DNA from: Tanytarsus gracilentus
Taxonomy: Eukaryota; Arthropoda; Insecta; Diptera; Chironomidae
Reading direction: 5' to 3'
DNA length: 64,000 nt
Assembly: GCA_038502055.1 (NCBI GenBank)
Contig: JAXRKN010000044.1
Coordinates: 4,932,001 to 4,996,000 of the forward strand
The position numbers and the translations under genes are program-made. The notes beneath the pieces were generated by a model that worked only from the letters and a program-made list of their open reading frames with translations, had not been told where the DNA came from and did not search any database. This document shows positions 13,899 to 25,610 of the stretch, piece after piece. Position 1 is the first letter of the stretch; each line of letters starts with the position of its first letter.

Positions 13899-16800
13899 TT
13901 AAAATTAAAAAAGCCGTTAAATTTTTAGTTTCAGTATTTTTTTTGCAACATTGTCATAACTTTCAAATAAACCCCTAAAATTTATGTTAGAATCACAAAA
14001 AAATTTTATAAGACATAAATTTCATCTCAATTGCACTTTTTAGCATCAACATGCAAAACACATTTAAAAGAGAACAAAATAAATAATCGAGAGTGACTGT
14101 GTGTGCTGTGTTGAAAAGGATTTACGCATGAGCGGAGAACGATCATAAAAGATTTCGCGCTTTTAACTCCTCACACATTAATTTTCCATGCAAACAACAC
14201 TGTTTCGAAGACATGCAGAGATGTATGCAGATTTTAACGGCAAAAGGAAGAGATTAATAAAATTTATAATTTTCGATATTGATTCTTATAATAATTTTTT
14301 TAAGACTTTCAGCAGCAGATGATGTCAAAGAATTGATTTTTTTTCTCATGAGACCAACTGAGCATTACTGTCACCATCAATCCAAATATAAAATCCATTA
14401 AAAAAGAGCATAAAATTTAAATTTAAACATTCTCGGTGCGATCTTCACGTGAATGCCCGTGTCGAAATGAAGAAAATTGAAAAAGGCAAGAAGAATATTT
14501 ATTTTTTCGCGAGGAATCGAGAATAAAATCTCATACTTTATTTTGTGCGAGATATTTCAGTAGAAGAGGGAGAGAAAAAGAAATATTCAAATTAGCATCG
14601 CGCGTCGCTCAAATGAATTAAAAAGTAGCTTTTACTGGGAATCTCGGACCGACTAAATGATGAGGAAAAAAATAAGAATAATTTGGCGAGGAAGCGGGAA
14701 AGAGAGATAAAAAATCGAAACGACACCTCATAAATTTTTAAATGAATTTTCCCAGTGTGTTAAATTTAAAGAAATACGTTAGATTTTAGAAAAATTAAAT
14801 AAATTTTTTTTATTCAAAACTTTAACCGATTTTTCTGGGATTCACAAAATTATTTTTCAACCTTTTCACAAAAACATCCAATCAATTTTTTTTCTGCGCA
14901 CAATGCGACACCCATTGAGCGGTTTCTCCGAAACTTTATCGATATATCACAAATCCGATCGTTCATTTTTCAATTGCCTCAAAATCAAACTCATTCGAAA
15001 GGATTAATGACATGAGGAAATTTATGGCTGTTACATTTAAACAATTTGTTTGCATTGATTTCGATCTAATCTAATTTAATATTGAACATTATTTGTGTTA
15101 TTTTCGAAAGAGAGATGTAGTTTGCCGCTGATAGGAAAACACGAGCTGAACAACATTTCCGGGAAACATCAGTTTTCTCATACGGTTAGGTGTTTTAAAC
15201 ACGTATAGCATAACCGCTGAAAGTGAGGTTCTCGTGGAGTGAGGAAAAAAACATATATAAAAGTTGATAACATGAATTGACACATAAAGCAAACCCAGGT
15301 AATAAAATTGATAGTTTAAAAAGTTGAGAGCATGAATTTTCAATATTGTAACTTGTGTGATAAGAAATTTATTTTACAGCATAAAAATTTCTTGTTCAAC
15401 CTGAGCTCAATCATTGTATTTATTGAAAATTAATACTGTCGATCGATCTTTTAAAAAAACTCTAATAATTGTGAAGAGATCTCATAACAGGTCAACAGCT
15501 GACAAACTTTTCAGCTACCTGCCATCACACACCCATGAGATTCATCTCTCGATGCATTGAACCAGTATTTTGTTTTCAAGAGATGACGAAGAGAAAATCT
15601 CAAGTGGTTTTCAAATAAAATTCTCTAAAGTGATCCTTTTTAAGTCCTCAACACACGCACATGAAACGAAGGGAAGAAGAAGAAATCGTAAAAAATAATA
15701 AAATATGCAGCTTAGAAAATAAACAAATACGAGGAATTTTTGGAATTAATGTCGGAACTCGAAAAAGTTTTAAAAAAATTTAATTTATAAAATATAAAAA
15801 TAATTTTCACATTTTATATTATCAAAAAAATTTCTCACACCTTTTCGAGCTACAACCATGCCATCTTAAAAGGCATTGATTACAAAACTCCAACGAAATT
15901 CCTTGGTGAAATTTAAAACTTCTCTGTGGCTTTCAATTTCATGAAAAGAGAGGAAAAACGGCCTGTGTTTTTGCGGTTGAATGCGTCTCCCCTCATTTTC
16001 CACTATAAACGAATTTTAAGGTCTATGTGTGGGCACGAAAAGCCTGGCATTATGATTTAAATAAAATTCCTCATTATTCCACAGAATTTTGACGCCTCTC
16101 GCTGCCACTTGCAAGTGGATGTTCGTCATAAAACAATAAAACCTTCATTGTCGCATGTAAGGTGCAATATAGCAAGACTAGACAAGTGAAACAAGTGCAA
16201 AATCCATTTGGTCGAGAGAAAGGTATATTTATGGCTCCGGATAAGCAATAAAAATATTAGATGTGGGACGGAATGAAGATGTTTTAATAATCTATGTGAA
16301 AATATTTTATAATCTGACTTAGTGGAAATTTGGTTAGGTAACAAATCTTTCGGTAGGTAATTTTAATAAATTTTCTCAATTTTTTATGCATCAGCGAGTC
16401 TGTGTATTGTGAAGTCCATAAGCTGACGCTCGAAATGCACAAATAATTGCATTCTGATAATAACTTTTGCTCTCTTCCTCGCAATTACCCTTTTTAGTGT
16501 TGCTAATGTGCGCGGCGATGAGGAAAATTATTTTCTTCACAAAAAAATTGCATTACAAATTTGCTTTTGGGCTGAAGATAATCATCATGATGTGCACTAA
16601 AGGTGTTTTTTTTTCGTTGGCGAGTTTCTTTCGTGTCTTGCATGTTTTTTTTTCATTTCACTGGTGTTTCTAATTAAATCAGTTGAAATGCCACTTTTTC
16701 ATAAGATGAGTGTCGACTAAAGATCCTTTTGCATGCACCAGACAGACACCTTTGAATAGCGTTGATAATTTAAATTAAAAGAATTTTTTTCGTTAATTTA

Positions 16801-17632
16801 ATTTCATTGTTAAAGGCAAAGTGTGTAAAAAGGAAACTATTTTTCAACTTTTTTTTTCGTTTCTTCTCGTTCTCTCGAAAATTTTGAACATTGCCTTTTA
16901 GACGTATTCTTTGGGTTCAGAACTTTTTTTTGTTCAATACCTCAAGAGAGAAAAAATATTTATAGCTCTCGATAAATTTTTCATGCTTCATTCTTTTTCT
17001 CACCTCTCGACCCAGGGAATAAATTTACGTCATGGCAGATCTTGCTTAAGCATCTGTCTGTATTTTTTTAAATTTAAAAAAATTCAAACTTAAATTTTTT
17101 CTAAATTCGCATGTTCGCATTTCAAATTTTCCGCATATATTCAGTATTTATTTGGTTTGAATATATTTACATCACTTCTACATTAATTGAATTCGTTACC
17201 ATACATTCCAATATATTTCTAAGTCATTTAAAGGATAAATATTCTCATTGTACTCTCAAATTTCTCATAAACCAGTCAAACACACATTTTCAATGTCTCG
17301 TTGATGATCTCTGATCCTCTCACACTTCTAAATCAATCAAAATCATTCATTTTTATTCTTTTATTGAAATAAATTTGAAATGCTTTTGTGTTAATTTTTA
17401 AAAAAAGATCCTCAATGTCTGCCAGAGTCGATTGAATGACCTTTGTATCGATAAATGTAATCAATTGCGAGAAATGACAGCAATTTTGGAGGACAATAAA
17501 AAATCCTTCAAGCTTCATTGTGAAATTTCTCCAGAAAATTTCTCAACAATGACTTCGAGTTGAGTGTAATTCTCCGAAAGAACTATCCATTGTAAAAGTA
17601 GAGAAGGAACAACACAAAAAAATTCGACTCAC

Positions 17633-17690
17633 TTTGAGAGCGAACTGTGTGAAGAACTTGTAGCTTGTAGGCTATTGTTGCAGATTTTGC
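17633..17690 (-). other. Candidate noncoding first exon with strong donor
   Basis: The minus strand reads CTCTCAAA followed by GTGAGTCG, a near-consensus 5' splice site at 17632-17631. It is preceded by TTCACACAGTTCG, which resembles an insect initiator. There is no coding frame of note, so a 5' UTR exon is the natural reading. It would be a plausible first exon for a minus-strand transcript using the ratchet site at 13866 and the exon at 7975-8137. The linkage is inference only; the exon's left and right limits other than the donor are not defined by the sequence. Confidence 0.25.
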
Positions 17691-20600
17691 TTTGAAACTT
17701 TTTTTTTGATTAATTTTCTATTGAGTCTTTTGGCATTTTTGAAAAGGATTTTTTGTCATCGATTTTTCAAGAGAAAAAAAATGAGTTCGGTTAGTCTCGA
17801 AAGACACATGGGCGACACAAATGTCTTTTTCTGAGAATTTTAAAATGTTAAAAGCAAGTTTAAGAGAAAAGGATGCAAGTGGGAGTAATTTATGGATTTT
17901 GTCCACGCGATCGTGTGGTAAATTTTGTATTTAAAGATTTTTATAAAAATTTCAACCTAAATTTCAGTGCAAGGGGAAAGCTTTTAATTATTCTTCAATT
18001 TGTGTTAATGTAAAACATTTTCAGGATCAACCTTAAAAGTATTTTCTTGTTTTACTCATCATCATCCCACTTTTCAACTCTTCTCATTGCATTCAGCAGC
18101 ATCATGCAGGTGTTTAGGTTCTTTAAAATGTGCGCATTAAAATGTCAGATTAAAAGCGTTTAAAAGTGAAATTTAACCAATAATATTACAATTTTATTCT
18201 CGCCCTTTTTTCTCGTCTTGTCAATTTCTCAGAATCTCACCGAACATAAGTATAAAAAGTGTTTATGCGCAAATGGCCGTTCGGCAGTTGCTTTTTTATA
18301 CTCGAGTATAAGAACATTTTGTATGGAGATAAAAAGACGATCACAATGAGAATTCAAATGAAATTATTCTCCTTCCTTTTGCGTTCATATTCAAATTTAT
18401 TAAATCCCATTTTTCATCTCTTATTCTTTTTTTTTCATTCTCTTTCATGCCTCGATTTTCTATCTGGCTGCGCTCTCACTTCATCTCGAGTTCTTCTTTT
18501 GTTGTGTGAGGTTCTCCATCAAATTAGAATTACACGAAAGTGTTAAGATACGAACCACAAGTCACACTTTGAATTGCCTTTTTTGTGTGTGCCTCTCAAC
18601 CACAATTGGGCTTGCCATATGGTTGGAAATATATATTTTTAACTCTTCACCGACACTCTCGTTTTATTTTATGTTTATCGTCGAAGGTATTATAAAAGAA
18701 AATTGGCAAATTCTCGCCTCGGCAAAAAAAATGTATATAAAAAAGTTGGAAGAACAATAAAAAGAAATTTATAAAAAAATACTAGAAAGTTCATAGGTGC
18801 TAAGTCGGTCTTACTTTCAGAAAATTTTAATTCAAAAATATAAAAATTTATATAAAATTTAAGAACATTTAAATTTTTAATGGCGAAAATTTTGAATATT
18901 TTTTTTTTATTAAATTAAAATTGTTAAAGCCATTTTTTCTTACTCAACCCCACTTTTCTTAAATGGCTCGCTTTACGAAAACAAAACGAAACTTCAACAG
19001 CTTCCAAATAATTTACAACTCACAGCGAGCTCGAAAACAAAACATCCAAATTTAATTTCTTCTTAAATGACTTTTTATGTTTTTTATCAAACGATTATTA
19101 ATGACACATTTCGACATTCTAATTAACGATTATTCGCCTAGACTCCTAATTTTCATAAATCACGCATATCATTTTTGTGCACACACGCTGATCGTTTCGC
19201 TTAATGCCACACCAAAAAAACTCCATCATCATGTCATCACGTCTCTTTTAATTTTTAAATATTTTTTCTTCTTAATCCTTTTTTTTGCTTCGAGATGACA
19301 TTTAGTAGAATTTATGAAATGAGAAAATGAAATTAGTTTTTGTGGTGGTGATCTAGGATGATGTGGCGGCTGCCTCTGAACTTCAGACATGAAAATTTAA
19401 ATACTTTACGCATTAAAAAGTCAAAAGAGTATGAAGGCACGGCCCAGGTGAATGGAACATTAATTTTACGCGAGAGAAAGAGCCGAGAAGTGTCTAAGAA
19501 TCACCTTTTAGAATATTTTAACACAACAAACACGCCATGCTGCCCAAAAAACGAGTTTCTTATAAGATCAAAATGAATTCTCTGATGGCTATTGAATGAA
19601 AATGTACGCCTTTTACATCTGATTACTGCTCAGTAATCCCATTATCGCCTACAATCTCTTTTTCTTCACGCTCCACACTCGCGGTTGAAATTAAAAATTG
19701 AAAAATTCGACTACACCCAAAAAAAATTCGAGAAGCTTTAAGTGAAAGAGATTTAATTCTTTTATAAGATGACAAGTTAAAATGAGTAAAATAAATCAAG
19801 TTGTTTGTTAACTTTTTTGCGAGAAAATAATCAAAAATTTCCTTGTTGTAGTTTTGTCTCTAAAAGATAACTTCGAGTCATCATTAAACCCTGAGAAAAT
19901 TCCATCAGATCATTTTATTAAAAACTCAATCTTGTAAATTCAAAATTGCCCTTCAACTACAAGATTATGTTAGATTACAGCCGACAGATTATGTCAGTGG
20001 ATGATGGAGGAAAGATCAATTAAGTTTTAAGTTCCTTTTGCGCCCTTCACATCTCGATTGAAGTTCAACGATTTCATGAAATATTTTTTTCCACCCCGGA
20101 CAGGTCATCAAAGGAATTCTTTCAAGCTGTCACTTGTTTGGATTACTAAAGAGTTCTTTCACACTTTTTTTTGCTATGTGCGTGCTTTAACGACGTCATT
20201 AGAAGATTTTCATGAATCTTCAAGTATGTTGAGAGTCAGAGATGAGGTTTTAATATTTTAATGAGCGAATACATTATCATGTCTTTACGTAAATTAATTG
20301 GTTCCGATAGAGCCTCTTCATCACCGCTCACCATTTCAGCTTTGAAAATTATTTTAATTTAATCAACACATTATGGAATGGACATAAATGTGAATGAAGT
20401 TAATAAGGCATAACTTAAAAAATATCTCGGCATAATATTTCGTGTAAATTTGGACATTTCAGTGTGAGTTAGTGCTGTTAAAAATATTCAGTTCCATTAC
20501 GATTTCATTCATGAATGCACAGCGAGTCCAAGGGGTGTTAAAATACGATTTCACGCAAAAATCTATCGAAATATCCAAATTGAGTAATTTAAACAACCAA

Positions 20601-21549
20601 AAAAAGTGATCAGACCAAAATAAAAAGTCGTGACAATGGAATCTTAAATTATTATCTCATTCACCATCTGGAAGATCTGCCAGGCACACCCACACGCGCG
20701 AGTTTCTCCATGTCAGCTTTCTTTCACAATTCGCTTCTCTTAAGACTCAATAAAAATAAACACGAAGTAATTGCGTTGGATGACACAGACTGAACTTACA
20801 ATGCTTAACAAAAGTGCCTACATAAAAGTCAAATGTCTTGCGTATTGTTGGATGTAAACAGTAAACACAATTATCTCTAGTTTGTGGGCGATTAAAATAG
20901 ACTCAACATTTGAAGTTAATTGCCATTGAATGTGAAATGTGATAAAGAAATCTTGAGTCGCTGAAATCTTCACAATTAAACCGCAAAAAGGAACTTTTGT
21001 CTCATGTTGCATACTCATATGCGGTTTCAACTTCAAAATGAATTCGACTTCAGTTCATTAATTCTTTTACTTTTTGTTCCCTATAGCGGTTTTACTCTCA
21101 CCCAAGGAGATAATAACTAATCAAGTGAGGTATAATTTATTTATTACTCAATTAACGTGAATGTCGCTTGAGAAAATACTTCCAGAGCTGTATGGCATTT
21201 TGAAAGTTGCTCAGTTTAAATCATGTAAAATTTAAATATAACGGATTTTCACATCAAAAGGGTGTGCAACTATGAATCATAAAATGCGCTAAATTTTAAA
21301 AATTCTTCCCTTCTCAACTCGTTTTGCCTGAATGAAATTCCATTTCAAGAGACATTTATCTCACCGAGAGCTGTTCATATGACGATAGCCGCAAAAATGT
21401 GCATAAGCTGCAATAATTACAAGTGACAAATTATATCAGATTGTTGTTGCTGCCGCTTATGAAATGTTGCACTGACATTAATTCGATGCCACATGGTTCA
21501 GCTGTGTGTAATATGAAATAAGAATGTGAAAATTTATGCAAAAATATTT

Positions 21550-22632
21550 TTATTTCTTCTTCTTTTTGGCTTTCAAAGCGGCAATTTTTTCTCGCTCCTT
21601 TTTCTCTAACAAGAACGCTTCGTGTCCCTCTTGTGCGCGTCTTTTGTTCATTTTGAAGGGACCTAGGAATTTTCGTACCATCTCGCCACGCCACCACGAC
21701 TGCAATTTGACTGCTTTGAGATCCTGCATTTCACGCAATTTCTTGTCAGCCGCTTTCTTCTCCCTCGACACGATAAAATCTTTAATTTCTTGCTCGCGTT
21801 GAGCGAAAAATTTCATCTCGTTTTCGAGCGACTGTTGAAAGCGTTTCTTTTCCTCCGCAACGATTTGATAACGAAGCTCAACCTCGTCAATTTGCTTGTC
21901 ATACTCGACACTCATGCGTTTCACTTCCGCTTGCAGTTCCTTAATTTTTACAGTGTAGAAACTTTTAATACGTCGAGTGACTTTACGCTCATTGAGCTTT
22001 TTCTCTTTAAAGTTTGCGGATTCAGATCTCGTTTTGTGCTCGATTGCGTTGAGTCGAAATTCATTTTGTTCAACTTGAGCTTGAATCCAGGAAAGTTGAA
22101 ATTTCTTTTGGAGTTTAATATCGTGGAGATTTTGATAGTAATTACATTTCCACTGGAAATAAAGTTCTTCGCTGTTGTCGGTTTTGTCTTCTTCTTCTCG
22201 ATTTACTAGCTCCTGAACGTACTTGAGATTTTCAACAGCATGCTTTTGTCTTTTGTGATTTTTGATGAGTAAAGTGTAGTTAATCCATTTGAGAGCAAAA
22301 TCATCGACAAATTTTGTGAGTGAATTGAAAGTTTTTTCACTTTTAAGTTCAATAATTAAATTTTCAAGCACTTCCAAAAGTTCACAGCAAATTATTTTAA
22401 ATTTTTCATACTTTAATTTCCCTTGAATGTCCTTACATGGCAAAAAGAATTTTTTATCGATGACATCAACGCAAAATCCTCTCTCACCACGATCACAATC
22501 GACATCGCTTATTGATATTTCCTTAATAACATCAATCTTTCCTTTCAGTCGAATCAAAATGTCACAAAATAAATTTACGATCTGTTGATCTTTCAACACA
22601 CTCATAACTCTATCTCTCACTCGGATTTGCAA
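21550..22632 (-). CDS. Dynein regulatory complex subunit 9 (IQCG-like)
   Basis: An intronless frame of 360 residues; the second in-frame ATG at 22605 (MSVLKDQQ) is the likelier start, giving 351. The protein is almost entirely charged coiled coil (about residues 130-310). It ends with one IQ motif around 306-327 (KAVKLQSWWRGEMVRKFLG) and a lysine-rich tail. This order matches DRC9/IQCG, a subunit of the nexin-dynein regulatory complex that links outer doublets and controls axonemal dynein in motile cilia and sperm flagella. In insects that usually means sperm or chordotonal neurons. It is somewhat shorter than the human protein (about 440). The AATAAA poly(A) signal overlaps the stop codon. 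Family assignment rests on the IQ motif, coiled-coil layout and C-terminal wording; another IQ/coiled-coil axonemal protein is possible but less likely. Confidence 0.82.
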   Translation of the reverse strand: MQIRVRDRVMSVLKDQQIVNLFCDILIRLKGKIDVIKEISISDVDCDRGERGFCVDVIDKKFFLPCKDIQGKLKYEKFKIICCELLEVLENLIIELKSEKTFNSLTKFVDDFALKWINYTLLIKNHKRQKHAVENLKYVQELVNREEEDKTDNSEELYFQWKCNYYQNLHDIKLQKKFQLSWIQAQVEQNEFRLNAIEHKTRSESANFKEKKLNERKVTRRIKSFYTVKIKELQAEVKRMSVEYDKQIDEVELRYQIVAEEKKRFQQSLENEMKFFAQREQEIKDFIVSREKKAADKKLREMQDLKAVKLQSWWRGEMVRKFLGPFKMNKRRAQEGHEAFLLEKKEREKIAALKAKKKKK

Positions 22633-23178
22633 TGTATATCAAAAGTTTCCACGAACTCATTGCTTACTTTGTGATAGTTTCTGATTTCGATGCGAGCGTC
22701 AAGTTCAAATAAAACTCGCACATTAACAAAAATAATCTTTTCAAACTCTTCCATGAATTGTTACAACAGTGATGACCATTAATTAAAACCTTGTGGGAAA
22801 TTAGGAATTTTTCAAGGGGCTGAACACTCAGGTGTATAAAGTTGAATTAAATCTTAATCTGCTAGGATTTAAATCCAACCTGCAAATAATTTTTAAGCAT
22901 AAAAATACAACCCCTGATTTTCAACTTTTTAAATTTCTGTCTCAAATTTCCACAAGAACGCATTAAAAAAATTCTCATCTTTCTCGAAAAAAAAGTGTTC
23001 AAAATCACTTCTTTTCAAGGTCTTCTTACAAACACTGTAACATCTCTCCGGTTCGCCGAGAGTTAAAGATTTTATCTCATATTCTGTTTTACAAATTCAC
23101 ATTTAATTACTCCTCTTTTGCTGTTGCAATTTGAATTTTATTGCTTTCGTTTCTCTTTTGCGCTTTTTATGATATCAG
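22633..23178. other. Intergenic spacer upstream of DRC9 gene
   Basis: This block has 5' flank of the minus-strand DRC9 gene on the left. On the right is a long plus-strand pyrimidine tract (about 23130-23178) that ends in GATATCAG and forms a strong 3' splice site for the exon that follows. No other feature is seen. Confidence 0.5.
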
Positions 23179-23311
23179 AATGTTGTGCATGAGCATCGCG
23201 AGTTTTTATCTTCTTCTCGTTACACTGCCATGTGCATCGTCGTCTGCCGACTCTTTACACAATTTGTTAGCATCACGAAGAGAGTGCAGAGCTGAGTGTG
23301 AAAATTATTAT
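23179..23311 (+). CDS. Signal-peptide exon of an unidentified secreted protein (partial)
   Basis: A strong polypyrimidine tract and CAG at 23176-23178 are immediately followed by ATG at 23180. The 44 residues start MLCMSIASFYLLLVTLPCAS, a hydrophobic signal peptide with a cleavage site likely after SSA near residue 23. They continue DSLHNLLASRRECRAECENYY. The frame stays open to a stop at 23330, but GTAAAA at 23312 can act as a phase-0 donor. The Cys-x3-Cys after the signal resembles the start of cysteine-rich extracellular domains (an anosmin-like N-terminus is one loose possibility), but this is not enough to name it. No partner exon was recognised upstream or in the next 10 kb. Alternative: a 63-residue chance frame. 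Confidence 0.4.
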
Positions 23312-24589
23312 GTAAAATACCCTGTCAATTGACTACTCATAATTGTCGTCGTGTATGTACAACTGGATGGGTTATCGCTATGGTAATTACTAGCAAATGT
23401 GCAAGTTTATTACAGTTCCAGTTGTGACACTTTTATTTGCATGTATATAGCGTCATTGTGGATGTTGTTACGAGACCTCCCACAAACCTCAATATAGCGA
23501 AATCATAAACAACTTCGCAGTTGTCATTTTAGCGAGTGTTAAATTTAGTTAAAGTGGTGATAAAATTCAAAATTTAACGGCTAACTTATGAAGTTTTACA
23601 TCTCATCATTCAATATTTGAGAATCTCGAATTTTAAAAGCTATCGTAAGTTTTCCTACCCCTTGCCAGCTTCCCATGTCATCTTCATCGCCTTTAAATAA
23701 AATTGCCATCACCATAAACTAACCAATTTAATTGGACATCGATCGACGCGATATATTTTCAAGGAAAGTGCATTCGGGAACCTGATAATAAAAATTTATA
23801 TTTTTCTGCCTCCATCTTTAGGCTGTATACACATTTCCTAAAACGTCTTTGGCACGTCTTCTTCTTCTTCTTTTTTTTTTGTGGCAAGCAATTTTCTTTT
23901 GACACCACTGTGCGAGCGAGATATACAGCATGAGATATAAAAGAATGCTCAATTTTGTTAACGAACACTTTTGCTTAAAAGGAAATAAATTCTTATAGTC
24001 GAACAAAAGATCTTTATGTGACACTTCAGGGCGGTGTGAAAGAGTATTGAAAAAGTTGCGAGCATAAATCGAATAAAAAAAATAATCAACGAATCCCTGA
24101 GTCCACTTTATATTATATTTTTTTCGCCTTCATCTGGTGGCCGACTGCATAACGAGGTAGCACAAAAATAGTCTCGAATGTCTCATGAGAGAACGAGACT
24201 GCAAAAGGAACGATTTTAAATTATTTCTCCATTGTGTTATTGTTCGGAAATTGAAGCTGCATGCAGAAGAAAAAAAGTCTTTAAATTGGCTTGCGCATTT
24301 TCGTTCTCAAAACTGACCCAAAAGGAAGGCAACAATAAGGCAGTAATAACAGAAATAAGGACATATGTAACCATAATTGTGTATTGCTAATAACAACATA
24401 TCGAAATGGAATATGAATGTACAAAAAAGAGAGAAAGAACTGGAAGCGACGATCACTGCTAATTTATTTTTTGCTCTTTTCTATTTTCTTTCTCATTTCA
24501 TTGCATTAAGAATTTTATGAGCACATGAATGGGCTTTGATAGAATTTCAGGGGGATTTGAAGAAATTCAATGTCAATTTTAGTAAAATT

Positions 24590-25610
24590 ATTATAGCTCC
24601 GCTATATATTAATTTTGGATTTTTCCAAAACCTGTTTTCAGCCCCTAGTGCCAAGAAATTACATTGTGCAATATCAAAACTCATACTTAAATGATAGGCC
24701 TAGTCAAACCCTACAAACTGGCGAAAACAGATTTGAAATCGGTTGATTCTACGAGGAGTTAGAGCCATGTAGGTCATCTTACTTTCTTACTTTCTTACTT
24801 TCTTACTTTCTCACTTTCTTACGATCTTAGTGAACGCCATATCTCAAGAACGGCTGGTCGGATTTGACTCGGGTTTGTGGCTAAAGATCGGGTTTTGGCT
24901 CTAGTTGTGCAAGAAGTATTTAGTTTTGAGGTATGACCCTTCAAGGACCGTCCCTGAATGCAAAAATGTCCTTTTTCATAGAAATTTTCTTTTATATGGC
25001 TTCATGGGTAGGGTTGAACTCGTAATTGTATAAGGAATCGATTGGTTTTGTAGATTTTTGAGGAGTGTCCATCATGGCCGGCCTGGAGTGCCACTAATGT
25101 CCATTTTCCAGTAACTATGGCTTCATGTATTTCGTTGACTGTCTTGCATCGGTTGTTGAATTGATGATTTTTAAAAAAAATCATTTTTCAGAATGATTTT
25201 CTTTGCGATGCGATCTTGAAACATGTTCATCATGGCCGGCCAGGAGTGCCACTAATGCCCATTTTTCAGAACTATGGCTTATGTATGTCGTTGCTCGTTT
25301 GATCAGGTCATTGCATTATATTTTTGAGGATGTCTATGGGGAGGTGCTTGTATTTTAGAATTTCTTCATGGGTTGTTGAACTCGTTATTGCATCAGGAAT
25401 CATTTATTGATGATTTTTGAAGAATTTCCTTATGATTAACCAAGAGTGCCACTAATGCTCATTGCAACGGAGTAAGGTACTAATCTATGCGGAGCTATTG
25501 GTAATTGCAAAGGCGTTTGCAGACCCATCTTATTTCGAATTGAATTTTAAAAAAAATCCAGAATATTTTCTTTGCGATGCGATCTAAAACATTTTTCCTG
25601 GAATAAAAAA
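24590..25610. mobile_element. Nonautonomous mosaic repeat element with inverted ends
   Basis: Sequence TATAGCTCCGC at 24592-24602 is matched in inverted orientation by GCGGAGCTAT at 25490-25499. Inside are an 8-bp (CTTACTTT)n microsatellite, a more complex stretch (ATCTCAAGAACGGCTGGTCG), and tandem copies of a ~158-bp unit carrying CATGGCCGGCC.GGAGTGCC and TGGCTTCATGTAT. Copies start near 25073 and 25231, with a decayed one near 25440. Related units recur at 60.0-60.3 kb and a reversed fragment of the left end at 63.05-63.12 kb, so the family is dispersed. A second copy of the 'ctttgcgatgcgatct' block (25196 and 25570) suggests the repeat runs slightly past the inverted end. No transposase frame is present. 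Confidence 0.65.
24778..24822. repeat. Microsatellite (CTTACTTT)n
   Basis: About five and a half copies of an 8-bp unit, one with a T-to-C change, lie inside the mosaic repeat element. They are followed directly by the non-repetitive ACGATCTTAGTGAACGCC. Confidence 0.9.

Larger units (their letters stand above)
8138..21549. other. Large gene-free region
   Basis: No family-recognisable protein is found on either strand across 13 kb. It contains purine-rich tracts, GAGA runs near 8940-9060 and 10980-11020, and a few more complex, GC-richer islands (for example 10040-10185 and 13140-13400) that could be conserved regulatory DNA. The two features I can point to are a minus-strand recursive splice site at 13865/13866 and a minus-strand donor at 17632, listed separately. 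Long low-complexity frames such as 10783-11145 (-) are not credible genes. Confidence 0.5.
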
